A stretch of 64,000 bases of DNA from Rhinopithecus roxellana (GCF_007565055.1 NC_044554.1:19570921-19634920); one strand, 5' to 3'. Shown: positions 35,505 through 46,851, counted from the first letter of the stretch. Notes: generated from the sequence alone by a model not told the origin. Numbers and translations are program-made.

Positions 35505-36823
35505 TTCCCATCACCATGTACAACATGCCTTGTGTCCCCTTCACCTTCTGCCATGATTGTAAGTTTACTGAGGTCTCTCCAGCCATGTGGAGCTGTGAGT
35601 CAATCAAACCTCTTTTGTTTATAATTGATCCAGTTTCTGGTAATATCTTAATAGCAGCATGAAAACTGGCTAATACAGAAGATTGGTAGCAAGAGTGGGG
35701 CACTGCTATAAAGACAACCTGAAAATGTGGAAACTACTTTGGAACTGGCTAACAGGCAGAGGTTGGAACAGTTTGGAGGGCTTGGAAGAAGATAGGAAGA
35801 TGTGGAAAAGTTTGGAACTTCCTAGAGATGTATTGAATGGTTTTGATAAAAATGCTGATATTGATATGGACAATGAAGCCCAGGTTGAGATGGTCTGAGA
35901 CTGAGATGAGGAACATATTGGGAACTGGAACAAAGGTCATGCTTGTTACGCTTTGGCAAAAAGACTGGCAGATGATTTAGGGTATCTGGCAAAATAAATT
36001 GCTAAGCAGCAAAGCATTCAAGATATGACCTGGATTTTTATGAAAGTGTACAGTTGTATGTGTTCACAAAGAGATGATTTGGGATTGGAACTTTCGTTTA
36101 AAAGGGAAACAGAGCATAAAATTTGGAAAATCTGTAGCCTGACCATGTCGTAGAAAAGAAAAATCAATTTTCTGTGGAGAAATTCAAACTGGCTACAGAA
36201 ATTTACATAAGTAATGAGGAGCCAAATGTTAATAGCCAAGACAATGGGGAAAATGTCTCTGGGGCATTTCAGAGATCTTCATAGCAGCCCCTCCCATTAC
36301 AGACATGGAGGCCTAGGAGGGAAAAATGGTTCCATGGGTGAGGCCCAGGGCCCTACTGCTCTGTGCTGCCTTGGGATATGGCACCCTGAGTCCCAGCAGC
36401 TCCAGTTCCAGCCATGGCTAAAAGGGGGCTAAGGTACAGCTCAGGCCATTGCTTCAGTGGGTGCAAGCCCCAAGCCTTGGCAGCTTCCATGTGATGTTGG
36501 ACCCGCAGCTATGCAGAAGGCAATAATGGAGGTTTGGGAACCTCTACCTAGATTTCAGAGGATGTATGGAAATACCTGGATGTCCAGGCAGATGTCTGCT
36601 GCAGGGGTGGAGCCCTTGTGGAGAACCTCTACTAGGACAATGTGGAAGACCCCATTGGAGCATTGCCTAGTGAACCTGTGAGAAGAAGGCCACTGTCCTA
36701 CAGGCCCCAGAGTGGTAGATCCACCACCAGCTTACACTGTGTGCCTGGAAAAACTGCAGACACTAAATATCAGCCTTTGAAAGCAGGTAGGGGACTGTAC
36801 CATGCAGATCCACAGGGGCAGAG
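35291..36823 (+). mobile_element. THE1/MST-type MaLR: 5' LTR plus truncated internal region
   Basis: The 5' LTR (35291-35677, about 387 bp) runs from 'tgataatatggtttggccct' to 'aactggctaataca' and holds a (CT)n run at about 35471-35508. The internal region starts 'gaagattggtagcaagagtg' and follows THE1-int through 'gaagcccaggttgagatgg' and 'ggcagcttccatgtgatgtt' until about 36823, where homology stops; the 3' part and 3' LTR are absent. A gap of about 50-60 bases relative to THE1-int sits near 35969. Non-autonomous element; no intact gag or pol is present. An inverted, complete relative lies at 44540-46851. Confidence 0.92.
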
Positions 36824-36824
36824 T

Positions 36825-37845
36825 AATATTATATTTAAAAAATTATTTTTACATATAAAATAAGGAAATTTATAGCTATTTAGTAGTTATAAGTTAATGT
36901 AATAGTTATATGACCAAAATAATAGAATTAGTTACTGATATGTCAGCTACACTGAAAAATTTTTGAACAAAATTATTACTTGAATTCTGAAGCTTTCTTG
37001 TATCTTAAACATTCTTGTGTAGAATACCCACACACCAATAACTGCATTTTTATAAATAACTTTAAAGCTTCTTTTATTGTTGCTCTTCTCTTTTTATGTA
37101 GGTACAACTATATGTGTGTGTGTGTGTATCTGTGTTAGCATTCTTTCATTATTTAGATAATGAGATTAAGTAAATTACCTTGATTAATTGAACTTAATGT
37201 CTACTAGAACATTTTTTCAGTTTATTTTCTTTGGCTAGAACACAGAATAAAAAGTAGTAAACAATAACCCTTGTTCTTTAAGTAGAGCTTCACTACATTA
37301 AATAGTGTATTTGATGGCAAAACCAGACTGTAAGCTCAAATTCAATTTCAAATTCTTTGCAAACTCATGTCTGTTCTATGTTAGGCAATTGACCCAGCAG
37401 TAGCCAGATAAAAGGGCTTAGCATATGAGTAATTTAGACCACATCTGTGAAACTCATATGTATACTCTGCATGCATCATAAGCTTTTCCCAAAGTAGAAA
37501 ATGAAATAAACAGAGATAATTACTGCTGCTGAAAAATTCAGTGCTCTGCAAGACAGATTTTATTTTAACTAGTGCACATTACAGTACATTTGTGGAACGA
37601 AAGACAAACTCATTTTTTTAGATTTTGTTTTCACATTCTATGTGCCTTGAATATTTTCTGACCTATGCATAGTAAATGTAATAGGGTGTTTTTCCTCCCT
37701 CCCCTTACATTTACTCTCTAAAAGATTAACATTAAAGGAAAGCATTGGGGTTACTTTCATTTACTTATCAAACATGTGAACATTGATTTTAGTTATTTAA
37801 CCTTTGATGAAGAAATGTAGAGGCATGTATGAGGGAAAAAGAATG
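36825..37845. other. No recognisable feature; short (TG)n
   Basis: AT-rich DNA with a (TG)8-type run at about 37111-37127. Nothing else supported. Confidence 0.45.
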
Positions 37846-37849
37846 TCAA

Positions 37850-38470
37850 AACAGTGCAGAATCCTTTTTTATACAATGCTTATCAGAGTGTGGATAAACT
37901 GACACTTTACAGTCACTGTAGAAATATAATGTTTCACCCTTTTTAGATACTAATTTAGCAATACCTACCAAATTTCAACATGCACATAAAATTTGGCCCA
38001 GAAAATCCACCACCAGGAATTTATCTCATGGATGAATTTACACAAGTGTTCAAAGATACAAGGGTGTTTACTGCAGTATTGTTGGTTTTAACAAAACAAT
38101 GAAAACAACTGTTCATTTGTGGGAGAATGGTTAAGTAAACTACTTTTTGTAAAAGCCAGCTAATGAAAAAGATACCTATGTGGTGATCATGATGAAAATA
38201 AAGTATACATATGTATTCCTATGCATGTCCTTGTATGTTCACAGTCATTTTCTTGAAGGGTACATATGGAAGAGTTAGCAGTAGATATAATTGGAGAGAA
38301 ATGAATTCAATTTTTCTTGAAGGGTACATATGGAAGATTTAGCAGTAAATACAATTGGAGAGAAAGGAATTGGGTAGGTGAAGCCTTTTACTTTTCTCTG
38401 TATTAATTTCTTTCATTTTTGTTTTTCCATGAGCATATGCTACTTGAAGAATCATAATACAGTATTTATT
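37850..38470 (+). mobile_element. L1M 3' end containing a 64-bp tandem duplication
   Basis: 'aaatttggcccagaaaatcc', 'accaccaggaatttatctca', 'caagggtgtttactgcagta', 'gaacaactg'-like and 'gggagaatggttaagtaaac' follow the L1ME-type 3'UTR, then 'cttttacttttctctgtatt' and 'catgagcatatgctact' near the end. Within it, a 64-base unit starting 'tcttgaagggtacatatgga' at 38251 is repeated at 38315 with a handful of differences. Confidence 0.8.
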
Positions 38471-38511
38471 AAAATTGTTGTAAAACATAAGATTATTACT
38501 TTTTTGAAATG

Positions 38512-39232
38512 CTTAATATGGTTTGGATCTGTGCCCCCACCCAAATTTTATGTTCAGTTGTAGTTCCCAGTGTTGAAGGTGAGGCCTGGTGGGAGGTCAT
38601 TGAATCGTTGGGGTGGATTTCCTCTTTTGGTGCTGTTCTCATGACAGAATTCTCATGAGATCTGGTTGTTTAAAGGTGTTTGGTACTGCCGTTTTCTCTC
38701 TTCCTCCTGCTTCGGCCATGTAAGAGGTACCTTCTTTTCTTTCACCTTCTGCCATTATTGTAATTTTCCTGAGGCATCCCCAAGCAGGTGCCAGCATCAG
38801 GCTTTCTATGCAGCCTGTAGAAGTATGAACCACTTAAAGCTCTTTTCTTTTTTTTTCTTTTTTTTTTTTTCTTTTGAGACGGAGTCTCGCTCTGTCGCCC
38901 AGGCTGGAGTGCAGTGGCCAGATCTCAGCTCACTGCAAGCTCCGCCTCCCGGGTTCACACCATTCTCCCGCCTCAGCCTCCTGAGTAGCTGGGACTACAG
39001 GCGCCCGCCACCTCGCCCGGCTAGTTTTTTGTATTTTTTAGTAGAGATGGGGTTGCACCGTGTTAGCCAGGATGGTCTCGATCTCCTGACCTTGTGATCC
39101 GCCCGTCTTGGCCTCCCAAAGTGCTGGGATTACAGGCTTGAGCCACCGCGCCCGGCCCCTTAAAGCTCTTTTCTTTATAAATTACCCAGTTTTAGGCATT
39201 CATTTATAGCAGTGCAAGAATAAGTTAATACA
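38512..39232 (+). mobile_element. MST-type MaLR solo LTR, split by a young Alu
   Basis: The LTR starts near 'taatatggtttggatctgtg', passes 'gaggcctggtgggaggtca', 'ctcatgagatctggttgttt', 'cttctgccattattgtaat' and, after the Alu, 'tataaattacccagtttta', ending 'taagttaataca'. The Alu at 38851-39158 interrupts it, with an 18-base duplication. No internal region. Confidence 0.9.
38851..39158 (-). mobile_element. Young AluY of Old World monkey type inside an MST LTR
   Basis: Full-length antisense Alu with a TC-interrupted T-run. An exact 18-base duplication 'cttaaagctcttttcttt' flanks it (38833-38850 and 39159-39176). It shares 'gatctcagctcactgcaagc', 'gctagttttttgtatttttt' and 'acaggcttgagccaccg' with the Alu at 23.9 kb. 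The perfect duplication and low divergence point to a recent, possibly lineage-specific insertion. Confidence 0.95.
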
Positions 39233-39680
39233 TGCTCAAAAGCAAAAGCCCTTCAGATATCAAGATTCTAGATTTTCCTACCTTAAAATTTTATAATAAC
39301 AATAAATATTATGGAATATATTTTGAAGCAAGATAAAAGAATAGGAAAAGGGCTCTAATATTAGCAACTTGATCATTTGGAAAAATCAAGAGGAATAGTA
39401 GTAGGAACTTGAGCAGTCAGCAATAAAAATTGATTTGAGGATTATTTTTAATTATATTTATTTTATTAACTATGATACTTAGGATTAACATTAGAATTAT
39501 AGGAACTTTCTCTTTTCTTATTGGTAGTGAGAAGACATAATTTGCAGCCATGTTTCTTTCACATAATAAATGTTCATTAAATATTTGTTAACAATTTATT
39601 AAGCCTATATAAAGACATTCAATCATTAAATCAAACTATAGTATCTGACCTACAATTTTATACTAGTAAAAGTTAGGGAA
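39233..39680. other. Mostly unassigned; possible L2/MIR tail
   Basis: 'cataataaatgttcattaaa' near 39561 resembles an L2 sense tail. Nothing else. Confidence 0.35.
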
Positions 39681-40229
39681 GAGAGGAGATGGAGCAAGAT
39701 GGCTGAATAGAAGCCTCCACCGATCTTCACACAAAAATTACCCTCATAAGGACCAAAAATCATGAGACTAATCACAGTACTTGGTTTTAACTTTGTATCA
39801 CTGAAAGAGGCACAAAAGAGGGTAGGAAAGACAGCCTTGAATTGATAATGCCTGCCCCTGGCTGTGGCTGCATGGCACGGAGAGAGAATCTGTGCATTTC
39901 AGTGGAGAGAGAACAGTGATTGTAGGACTTTGCATCGGAACTTAGTGCAGTCCTGTCACAGTGGAAAGCAACAGGATTGGAATTCAGCTGGTGCCACAGA
40001 GGGAGCATTTAAATCAACTCTAGCCAGAGGGAAATCATCCATGCCAGCAGACAGATATTGACTTCCAGCAAGCCTTGCCACTGTGGGCTAAAGTGCTCTT
40101 AGGTCCTAAATAAATTTGAAAGGCAGTATAAGCCACAAAGACTGCAATTCCTGGGCAGTCCTAGCATTGTGCTAGGCTTGGAGTCAGTGGACTTGGGTGG
40201 TGGGGGGCACATGACCTGGAGAGACACCA

Positions 40230-41460
40230 GCTAGGGTAGCCAAGGAAGTGCTTGGGCCACCCCTCTGCCAACCCCAGGCAGCACAGCTTGCAGCTCCAGC
40301 AGAGACTCCTTCCTTCCATTTGAGGAGAGGAGAAGAAAGAATAAAGAGGACTTTATATTTCAACTTGGATGCCAGCTCAGCAACATAGGATAGGGCACCA
40401 GGCAGAGTGCTGAGGCTCCCGTTCCAGGCCCTAAATCCCAGTTGACCTTTCTATACACACCCTGAGCCAGAACAGAACCCACTGCCTTGAAGTGAAGGAC
40501 CCAGTTCTGGCAGGATTCATCACTTGTTGATTAAGAGCACTTGGGCCCTGAATAATCAGCAGCTGTACCCAGGCAGTACATGTCGTGGGACTTGGGTAAC
40601 ACTCAGAAATGTGCTGGCTTCAGGTGTCACCCAGCACATTCCTAGCTGTGGTGGCTACAGAGAGGGAGGAACTCCTTCTACTTGAGGTAAGGAGAGAGAA
40701 GAGTAAGGGGATGATGTCCTGCCGCTTAAGCACCAGCTTGGCTACAGTGGGATAGAGAATCATGTGGGATCTTGAAGTCCCTAATTCCAGGTCTTGGCAC
40801 TTGGACAGCATTTTTGAACCTGCTCTAGGCCAGAGAGGAGCCCACTCCCTTAAAGGGAAAGTCCCAGGCCTGGGAGCATTCACCACAAGCTGACTGAAGA
40901 GCCCTTGGTCCTTGAGTGAACATTGGCAGCAGCCTGGCTGTATTCACTGTGGACATTAGGCACTGGTAGTCATGGGGAGACTGCTCTGCTTGTGGTAAGG
41001 GGAAGGAAGAGTGGGAAGGACTTTATCTTGTGGTTTGAGTGCCAGCTCTGCTGCAGTAGAATAGAGCACCAGACAGGTTCCCCAGGTTTCTGCCTACAGG
41101 CCCTGGCTCCCAAATAGCATCTCTAGACCCACCTGGGACTGTGGCAAAATTCACTGCTCTGAAGGAGAGAACACATAACTGGCTCACTTTACCCCTGCTG
41201 ATTGTAGAGCCCTGTGGCCTTGAGTAAACATAGGTAGTAGCCAGGCATTGGTTACTGTGGGCCTTAGGTGAGACCTGGTGCTGTTCTGGCCTGAGATCTG
41301 ACCCAGCACAGTCCCAGATGTGGTGGCCACAAGAGTGCTTTGTCATCCCTCCTCCAGCTCCAGACAGCTCAGCACAGAGAGAAAGAAATTCTGTGTACTT
41401 TGGAGAAAGTAAGGAAAGATACAATAAAAGTCTGTCTGGTAATCCAGAGAATTCTTCTGG
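40230..41460 (+). promoter_or_regulatory. L1 5'UTR with tandem ~300-360 bp promoter units
   Basis: Equivalent landmarks recur: 'cactgccttgaagtgaagg' at 40480, 'cactcccttaaagggaaag' at 40843 and 'cactgctctgaaggagag' at 41152, each followed by a 'ctgatt/ctgact...gagc...cttgg' stretch and a 'ggact/aggacttta' region; a partial unit precedes them from about 40230. Spacing is about 363 and 309. Repeated 5'UTR units are known in several L1 lineages, where they carry promoter activity; activity here is not expected in an element of this age. The GC-richer sequence yields a 164-codon antisense frame (41517-41023). Confidence 0.65.
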
Positions 41461-42501
41461 ATTTTTACACAAGACCACCAAGGTGATATCTCTATGAGTC
41501 TGCAAGGGTCTCACCATTACTGGGCTTGGGGTGCCCCCTAATGCAGATATGGCTACAGTGATAAAAAACTTAGATCACAACACCCACGACCCTTCAAATA
41601 TCTGGAAAGCCTTACCAAGAAGAATAGGTACAAACAAGCCCAGACTACAAAGTCTACAATAAATACTGAACCCCTCAATTCCCAGAAAACTGATGAACAT
41701 CCACAAGACCATCCAGGAAAACATGACTTCACCAAATGAACTAAAAAAGGCACCAGGGACCAATCCCTTTCAGACAGAAAATTCAAAATAGGAAACTCAA
41801 TGAAATTAAAGATAACACAGAGAAGAAATTCAGAATCCTATCAGATAAATTTAACAAATAGATTGAAATAATTTAAAAGAATCATATAGAAATTCTGGAG
41901 TTGAAAACTGCAATGGGCATACTAAATGCATCAGAATTCTCTTAATATCAGAATTGTTCAAGGAGAAGAAATAATTAGCTGAAAAATAGCTATTGGAAAA
42001 TACACAGAAGAGACGAAAAAGGGTAAAAACTGAAGCATGTTTAACAAGGTCTAGAAAATAGCCTCAAAGTGGCAAATCTAAGAGTTATTGGCCTTAAAGA
42101 GGAGGTAGAGAGAGGGATGGGGTAGAAAGTTTATTCAAAGGGACAATAATCATGGACTTCCCAAACCTAGAGAAAGATATTAATATCTGAATACAGGAAG
42201 GTTATGGAACACCGAGCAGATTTAACCTGAAGAAGACTACCTCAAGGCATTTAATAATCAAACTCCCAAAGGTCAAGAATAAAGAAAGGATTCTAAAAGC
42301 AGCAAGAGAAAAAAATATATATAAATATATAATGGAGTTCCCATATGTCTGACAGCAGACTTCTCAGTGGAAACCTTACAGGCCAGGAGAGAGTAGCATA
42401 ACATAGTTAAAGAACTGAAGGAAAATACCTTTTTTCCTAGAATAGTATATCCAGTGAAATTAACCTCCAAACATGGAGGAGAAATAAAGACATTCCCAGA
42501 C

Positions 42502-42503
<2 letters not shown>

Positions 42504-42529
<26 letters not shown>
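42504..42529. repeat. (A)26 homopolymer inside L1
   Basis: The surrounding L1 usually reads 'cccagacaaacaaaagctga' here; the A-rich spot has expanded to about 26 A in place. Homopolymer growth rather than an inserted tail, since L1 continues directly on both sides. Confidence 0.85.
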
Positions 42530-42532
<3 letters not shown>

Positions 42533-43486
42533 GAGAGATTTCATCAACACTACACACCTGTCCTACAAGAAATGCTAAAGCAAATTCTTCAATATGAAAG
42601 AAAAGAATGTTAATGAGCAAGAAGAAATCATCTGAAGGTACAAAATTCACTGGTGATAATAAATACATGAAAATCATAACACTATAATTGTGGTATGTAA
42701 ACTACTCATATCATGAGTAGAAAGATTAAAAGACAAATTGATCAAAAAGAATAACTACAACAACTTTTCAAGATATAGACAGTAGAATAAGACATAGATA
42801 AAAAAGACATAAGGAGAATTAAAAAGCAGTTAGATGAAATTGAAGTATAGAGTTTTTTTGTTTTTCTCTTTTCTTCTTAGTGAGTTAGGTTTTTTATGCA
42901 ATTACTGTTCAGTTGTCATCAATTTAAAATAAAGGGTTATAGATATAATTTGCAAGCTTCATGGTAATTTTGAATAAAATAAATCTTTTAACAGATACAC
43001 AAAAAATAAAAAGCAGGAAATTAAAATAGAACACCAGAGAAAATCACTTTCACTAAAATGAAGACCAGAACAAAGGAAAAAAGGAAGAGAAAACCAAAAA
43101 AACACCGAGAAAACAAATAACAAAATGGCAGCAGTGAGTCCTTACTGATCAATAATAACATTGAATGTAAGTGGGCTAAACTCTCCAATCAAAAGACACA
43201 AAACGGTTGAATGGATAAAAAGCAAGACTCAATGATCTGTTGCCTACGAGAAACACATTACCTGTAAAGGAACACATAGAATGAAAATAAAGGGTTAAAA
43301 AAAACGATTTTCCATACCAATGGAAAGGAAAAAATAGCAGGAGTGGAAATCAGAAAATAGATTTTAAGACAAAAACTATAAAAAAAGACAAAGGAGGTCA
43401 TTAAATAAAGGGGTCAATTCAACAAGAATATAACAATTTTAAGTATATATGCACCCAACACTGGAGCACCCACATATAGAAAGAAA

Positions 43487-43487
43487 A

Positions 43488-43527
<40 letters not shown>
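43487..43527 (+). repeat. (ATT)n microsatellite derived from an Alu tail
   Basis: About 13 ATT units immediately ahead of the antisense Alu, where its poly-T should be. The L1 target itself contains 'atattatta', so the tail repeat was probably seeded by the insertion-site sequence. Confidence 0.9.
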
Positions 43528-43811
43528 TTGAGACGGAGTCTCGCTCTGTCACCCAGGCTGGAGTGAAGTGGTGCAATCTCGGCTCACTGCAAGCTCTGCC
43601 TCCCAGCTTCACACCATTCTCCTGCCTCAGCCTCCTGAGTAGCTGGGATAACAGGTGCCTGCCACCATGCCTGGGTAATTTTTTGTAATTTTTAGTAGAG
43701 ACAGGGTTTCACCGTGTTAGCCAGGAGGGTCTCAATCTCCTGACCTTGTGATCCACCCGCCTCGGCCTCCTAAAGTGCTAGGATTGCAGGAATGAGCCAC
43801 CGCGCCTGGCC
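43526..43811 (-). mobile_element. AluY/S SINE inserted in L1 ORF2
   Basis: Full-length antisense Alu ('gagacggagtctcgctctgt' to 'gagccaccgcgcctggcc'). L1 resumes on the far side. The duplication is 'agaaagaaaatattatta' (43478-43495) and 'agaaagcaaatattatta' (43812-43829), one difference; the second copy matches the usual L1 spelling. Confidence 0.93.
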
Positions 43812-43995
43812 AGAAAGCAAATATTATTAGTGTGACAGAGAGAGATAGGCTGCAATACAAAAATAGCTGGAGACTTTAACATCCTACTTTCAGTATTGTA
43901 CAGATGATCCGAACAGAAAATCAACAAACGAACATCAGACCTAATTTTCACTGCAGAACAAATGGACCTAATAGATATTTACAAGAGAGATTAGC

Positions 43996-44477
43996 ACATA
44001 ATTTAGGTTTTATTCCTGACATAAATAAGAAAGGCAAATCTAGTGAAGAAATTTGGACCTCCCACTATAAGGAACTGAATCACGAGAAATTGTGCTTAAT
44101 TTTGTCTTCAAAATGATAGGTTTATAATTTAAATGATTATATTAGTTTTCAGTCATAAGTCAGGCTTGAGCAAGTTTGGGATTCAGAACCTTTTCCTAGG
44201 ACCTAACTCCTGTTGGTTAGGTTCATCTATAATGAACCAAATGGGCTACCTCAGGAGCAGATGATGGTTAAAATGTTTTCTTTTTATGCATATTGCCTAC
44301 TATATTTGTCAATGTAAAAGACTGGTGTCAGGACACCTGGATTTCCGCCCTTCAATTCATACAAACAATCAAAAAGTCAAGATAAATAACAAACAAACTC
44401 AGTTTTTCCCTCACTTCTTATTTATGTGAAGTGAAGAGATGTGGAATAATGTCCTTTTCACCTGTGGCAGGTGGGTG
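43996..44477. other. No recognisable feature
   Basis: Unassigned DNA between the truncated L1 and the split Alu. No gene. Confidence 0.4.
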
Positions 44478-44539
44478 TTTTTGTTTGTTTGTTTGTTTTT
44501 AATTAGGATTTTGCTCTGTCACTCAGGCTGGAGTGTGGT
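44478..44539 (-). mobile_element. AluJ/Sx-like SINE, first piece (split by THE1)
   Basis: Starts with a (TTTG)n tail remnant, then 'attttgctctgtcactcagg' and 'ctggagtgtggt', and stops exactly at the THE1 boundary. The rest of the same Alu resumes at 46857. Confidence 0.85.
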
Positions 44540-46851
44540 TGTATTAGTCTGTTTCTACACTGCTGATAAAGACATATCTGAGACTGAGCAATTTACAAAA
44601 GAAAGAGGTTTATTGGACTTACAAAATTTCACATGGCTGTGGAGGCCTCACAATCGTGGTGGAAGGCAAGAGGGAGCAAGTCACATCTTACTTGATGGCA
44701 GCAGGCAAAGAGAAAGCTTATGCAGGGAAACTCTTATTTTTAAAACCATCAGATCTCATGAGACTCATTCACTATCATGAGAACAGTGCAGGAAAGACCC
44801 ACTCCCATAATCAATCACCTCCCACTAGGTTCCTCCCACGACACATGAGAATTGTGGGAGTTATAATTCCAGTTGAGATTTGGGTGGGGACACAGTGAAA
44901 CTATATCATTCTGCCCCTGGCCCCCCCCCCCAAATCTCATGTCCTCACATTTCAAAACCAATCCTGTCTTGCCAACAGTTCCCCAAAGTCTCAACTCATT
45001 TCAGCATTAGCTCAAAAGTCCACAGTCCAATGTCTCATCTAAGACAAGACAAGTGCATTCCACTTACATGCCTGTAAAATTAAAAGCAAGTTAGTTACTT
45101 ACTAGATACAACAGAGATATAGGCATTGGGTAAATACAACCATTCCAAGTGGGAGAAATTGGCAAAAACAAAGGGGCTACAGGCTTCATGCAAGTTTGAA
45201 ATCCAGTGAGGCAGTCAAATCTTAAATCTCCAAAATCATCTCCTTTGACTCCATGTCTCACATCTAGGTCATGCTGATGCAAGAGGTCGGTTCCCATGGT
45301 CTTGGCCAGCTCTGCCACTTTGGCTTTGCAGGGTACAGCCTCCCTCCTGACTGCTTTCATGGGCTGCTGTTGAGTGTCTGCAGCTTTTCCAGGTGCATAG
45401 TGCAAGTTGTCAGTGGACCTACTATTCTGGGATCTGAAAGATGGTGGCCCTTTTCTCACAGCTCTACTTGGCAGCACCCCAATAGGGAATGTATCTGAGG
45501 GCCCTGACCCCACATTTTCCTTCCACACTGCCCTAGCAGAGATTCTTCATGAGTTTGCTTCCCCTGCAGCAAACTTCTGCGTGGACATCTGGATCTTTCC
45601 ATACATCCTCTAAAATCTAGGCAGAGGTTCCCAAACCCCAATTCTTGACTTATGAGCACTGGCAGGCTCAATACCATGTGGAAGCTGCCAAGACTTGGGG
45701 TTTGTACCCTCTGAAGCTACAGCCCGAGCTATACATTGGCCCCTTTCAGCCATGGATGGAGTGACTGGGACACAGGGCACCAAGCACCTAGGCTACACAC
45801 AGCATGGGGACCCTGGGCTCCACCCATAAAAAACTCTTTTTCCTCCTAGGCCTCCAGGCTTGTGGTGAGAGGGGCTGCCATGAAGCCTGCTGACATGCTC
45901 TGGAGACATTTTTCCCATTGTCTTGGGGATTAACATTTGTCTCCCCCTTACTTATGCAAATTTCTGCTTGACTTTCTCCTCAGAAAATGGGATTTTTTTT
46001 CTATCACATTGTCAGGGTGCAAATTTTCCAAACTTTTGTGCTCTACTTCCCTTATAAAACTCAATACCTTTAACAGCACCCAAGGCACCTCTCAAATGCT
46101 TTGCTCCTTAAAAATTTCTTCTGCCAGATACCCTAAATCATCTCTCTCAAGTTCAAAGTTCCACAAATGTCTAGAGCAGGGGCAAAATGCCTCCAGTCTC
46201 TTTGCTAAAACATAACAAGAGTCACCTTTGCTTCAGTTTCCAACAAGGTCCTCATTTCCATCTGAGGCCACCTCAGTCTGGACTTTATTGTCCATATGGT
46301 TCTCAACATTTTGGGCAAAGCCATTCAACAAATCTCTAGGAAGTTCCAAACTTTCCCACATTTTCCTGTCTTCTTCTGAGCCCTCCAAACTGTTGCAACC
46401 CCTGCCTGTTACCCAGGTCCAAAGTCACTGCCACATTTTCTGTTATCTACAGCAGTGCCCCACTCTACTGGTACCAATTTACTGTATGAGTCCATTTTCA
46501 GGCTGCTAATAAAGACATACCTGAGACTGGGCAATTTACAAAAGAAAGAGGTTTATTAGACTTACAGTTCCACGTGACTGGGAAGGCCTCACAATCATGG
46601 TGGAAGGCAAGTGGGAGGGAGCAAGTCAAATCTTACATGATGGCAGCAGGCAGACACAGCTTGTGCAGGGAAACTCTCATTTTTAAAACCATCAGATCTC
46701 TTGAGACTCATTTACTATCACAAGAACAGTGCAGGAAAGGCCTGTCCCCATAATTCAATCACCTCCCACAGGTTCCTCCCACAGCATGTGGGAACTGTGT
46801 GATTTATAATTCAAGATGAGATTTGAGTGGGGACACAGCCAAACCATATCA
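44540..46851 (-). mobile_element. Complete THE1-type MaLR element (LTR-internal-LTR)
   Basis: Non-autonomous ERVL-related retroelement, 2312 bp. On minus, the 5' LTR is 46851-46483 and the 3' LTR 44908-44540, each 369 bp, both with TG...CA-like ends ('tgatat...'). The internal part, read on minus, starts near 'aaattggtaccagtagagtg' and follows THE1-int throughout. It encodes no recognisable protease, polymerase or envelope; a 145-codon sense frame (45528-45091) is the longest open stretch. 'gtggt' (44535-44539) and 'gttgt' (46852-46856) are the 5-base duplication with one change. It sits inside an older Alu. Confidence 0.95.

Larger units (their letters stand above)
39681..43995 (+). pseudogene. 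Old L1 (L1PB/L1MA-like): 5'UTR, ORF1 relic and start of ORF2
   Basis: Begins with a 'caagatggctgaatag' head (39695-39710), the usual L1 5' start with a YY1-like core. A long 5'UTR to about 41540 contains repeated units. The region 41540-42520 is an ORF1 relic broken by many stops, ending in the 'ggagttcccatatgtctgac...caggccaggagagagtagca' segment. From about 43110 the ORF2 start is recognisable ('taacattgaatgtaagtggg', 'gatctgttgcctacgagaaa', 'agctggagactttaacatcc'), which is the endonuclease region. It stops near 43995, so reverse transcriptase and 3' end are missing. An Alu interrupts at 43526-43811 and an A-run at 42504-42529. Dead element. Confidence 0.88.

Noticed and set aside
38666..39097. 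143-codon plus frame
   Set aside because: MST LTR sequence running into an antisense Alu; the residue pattern 'SPGLECNG'-like is the familiar Alu-derived translation.
42273..42677. 134-codon minus frame
   Set aside because: Antisense to the L1 ORF1/ORF2 junction and dependent on the A-run at 42504; no independent coding evidence.
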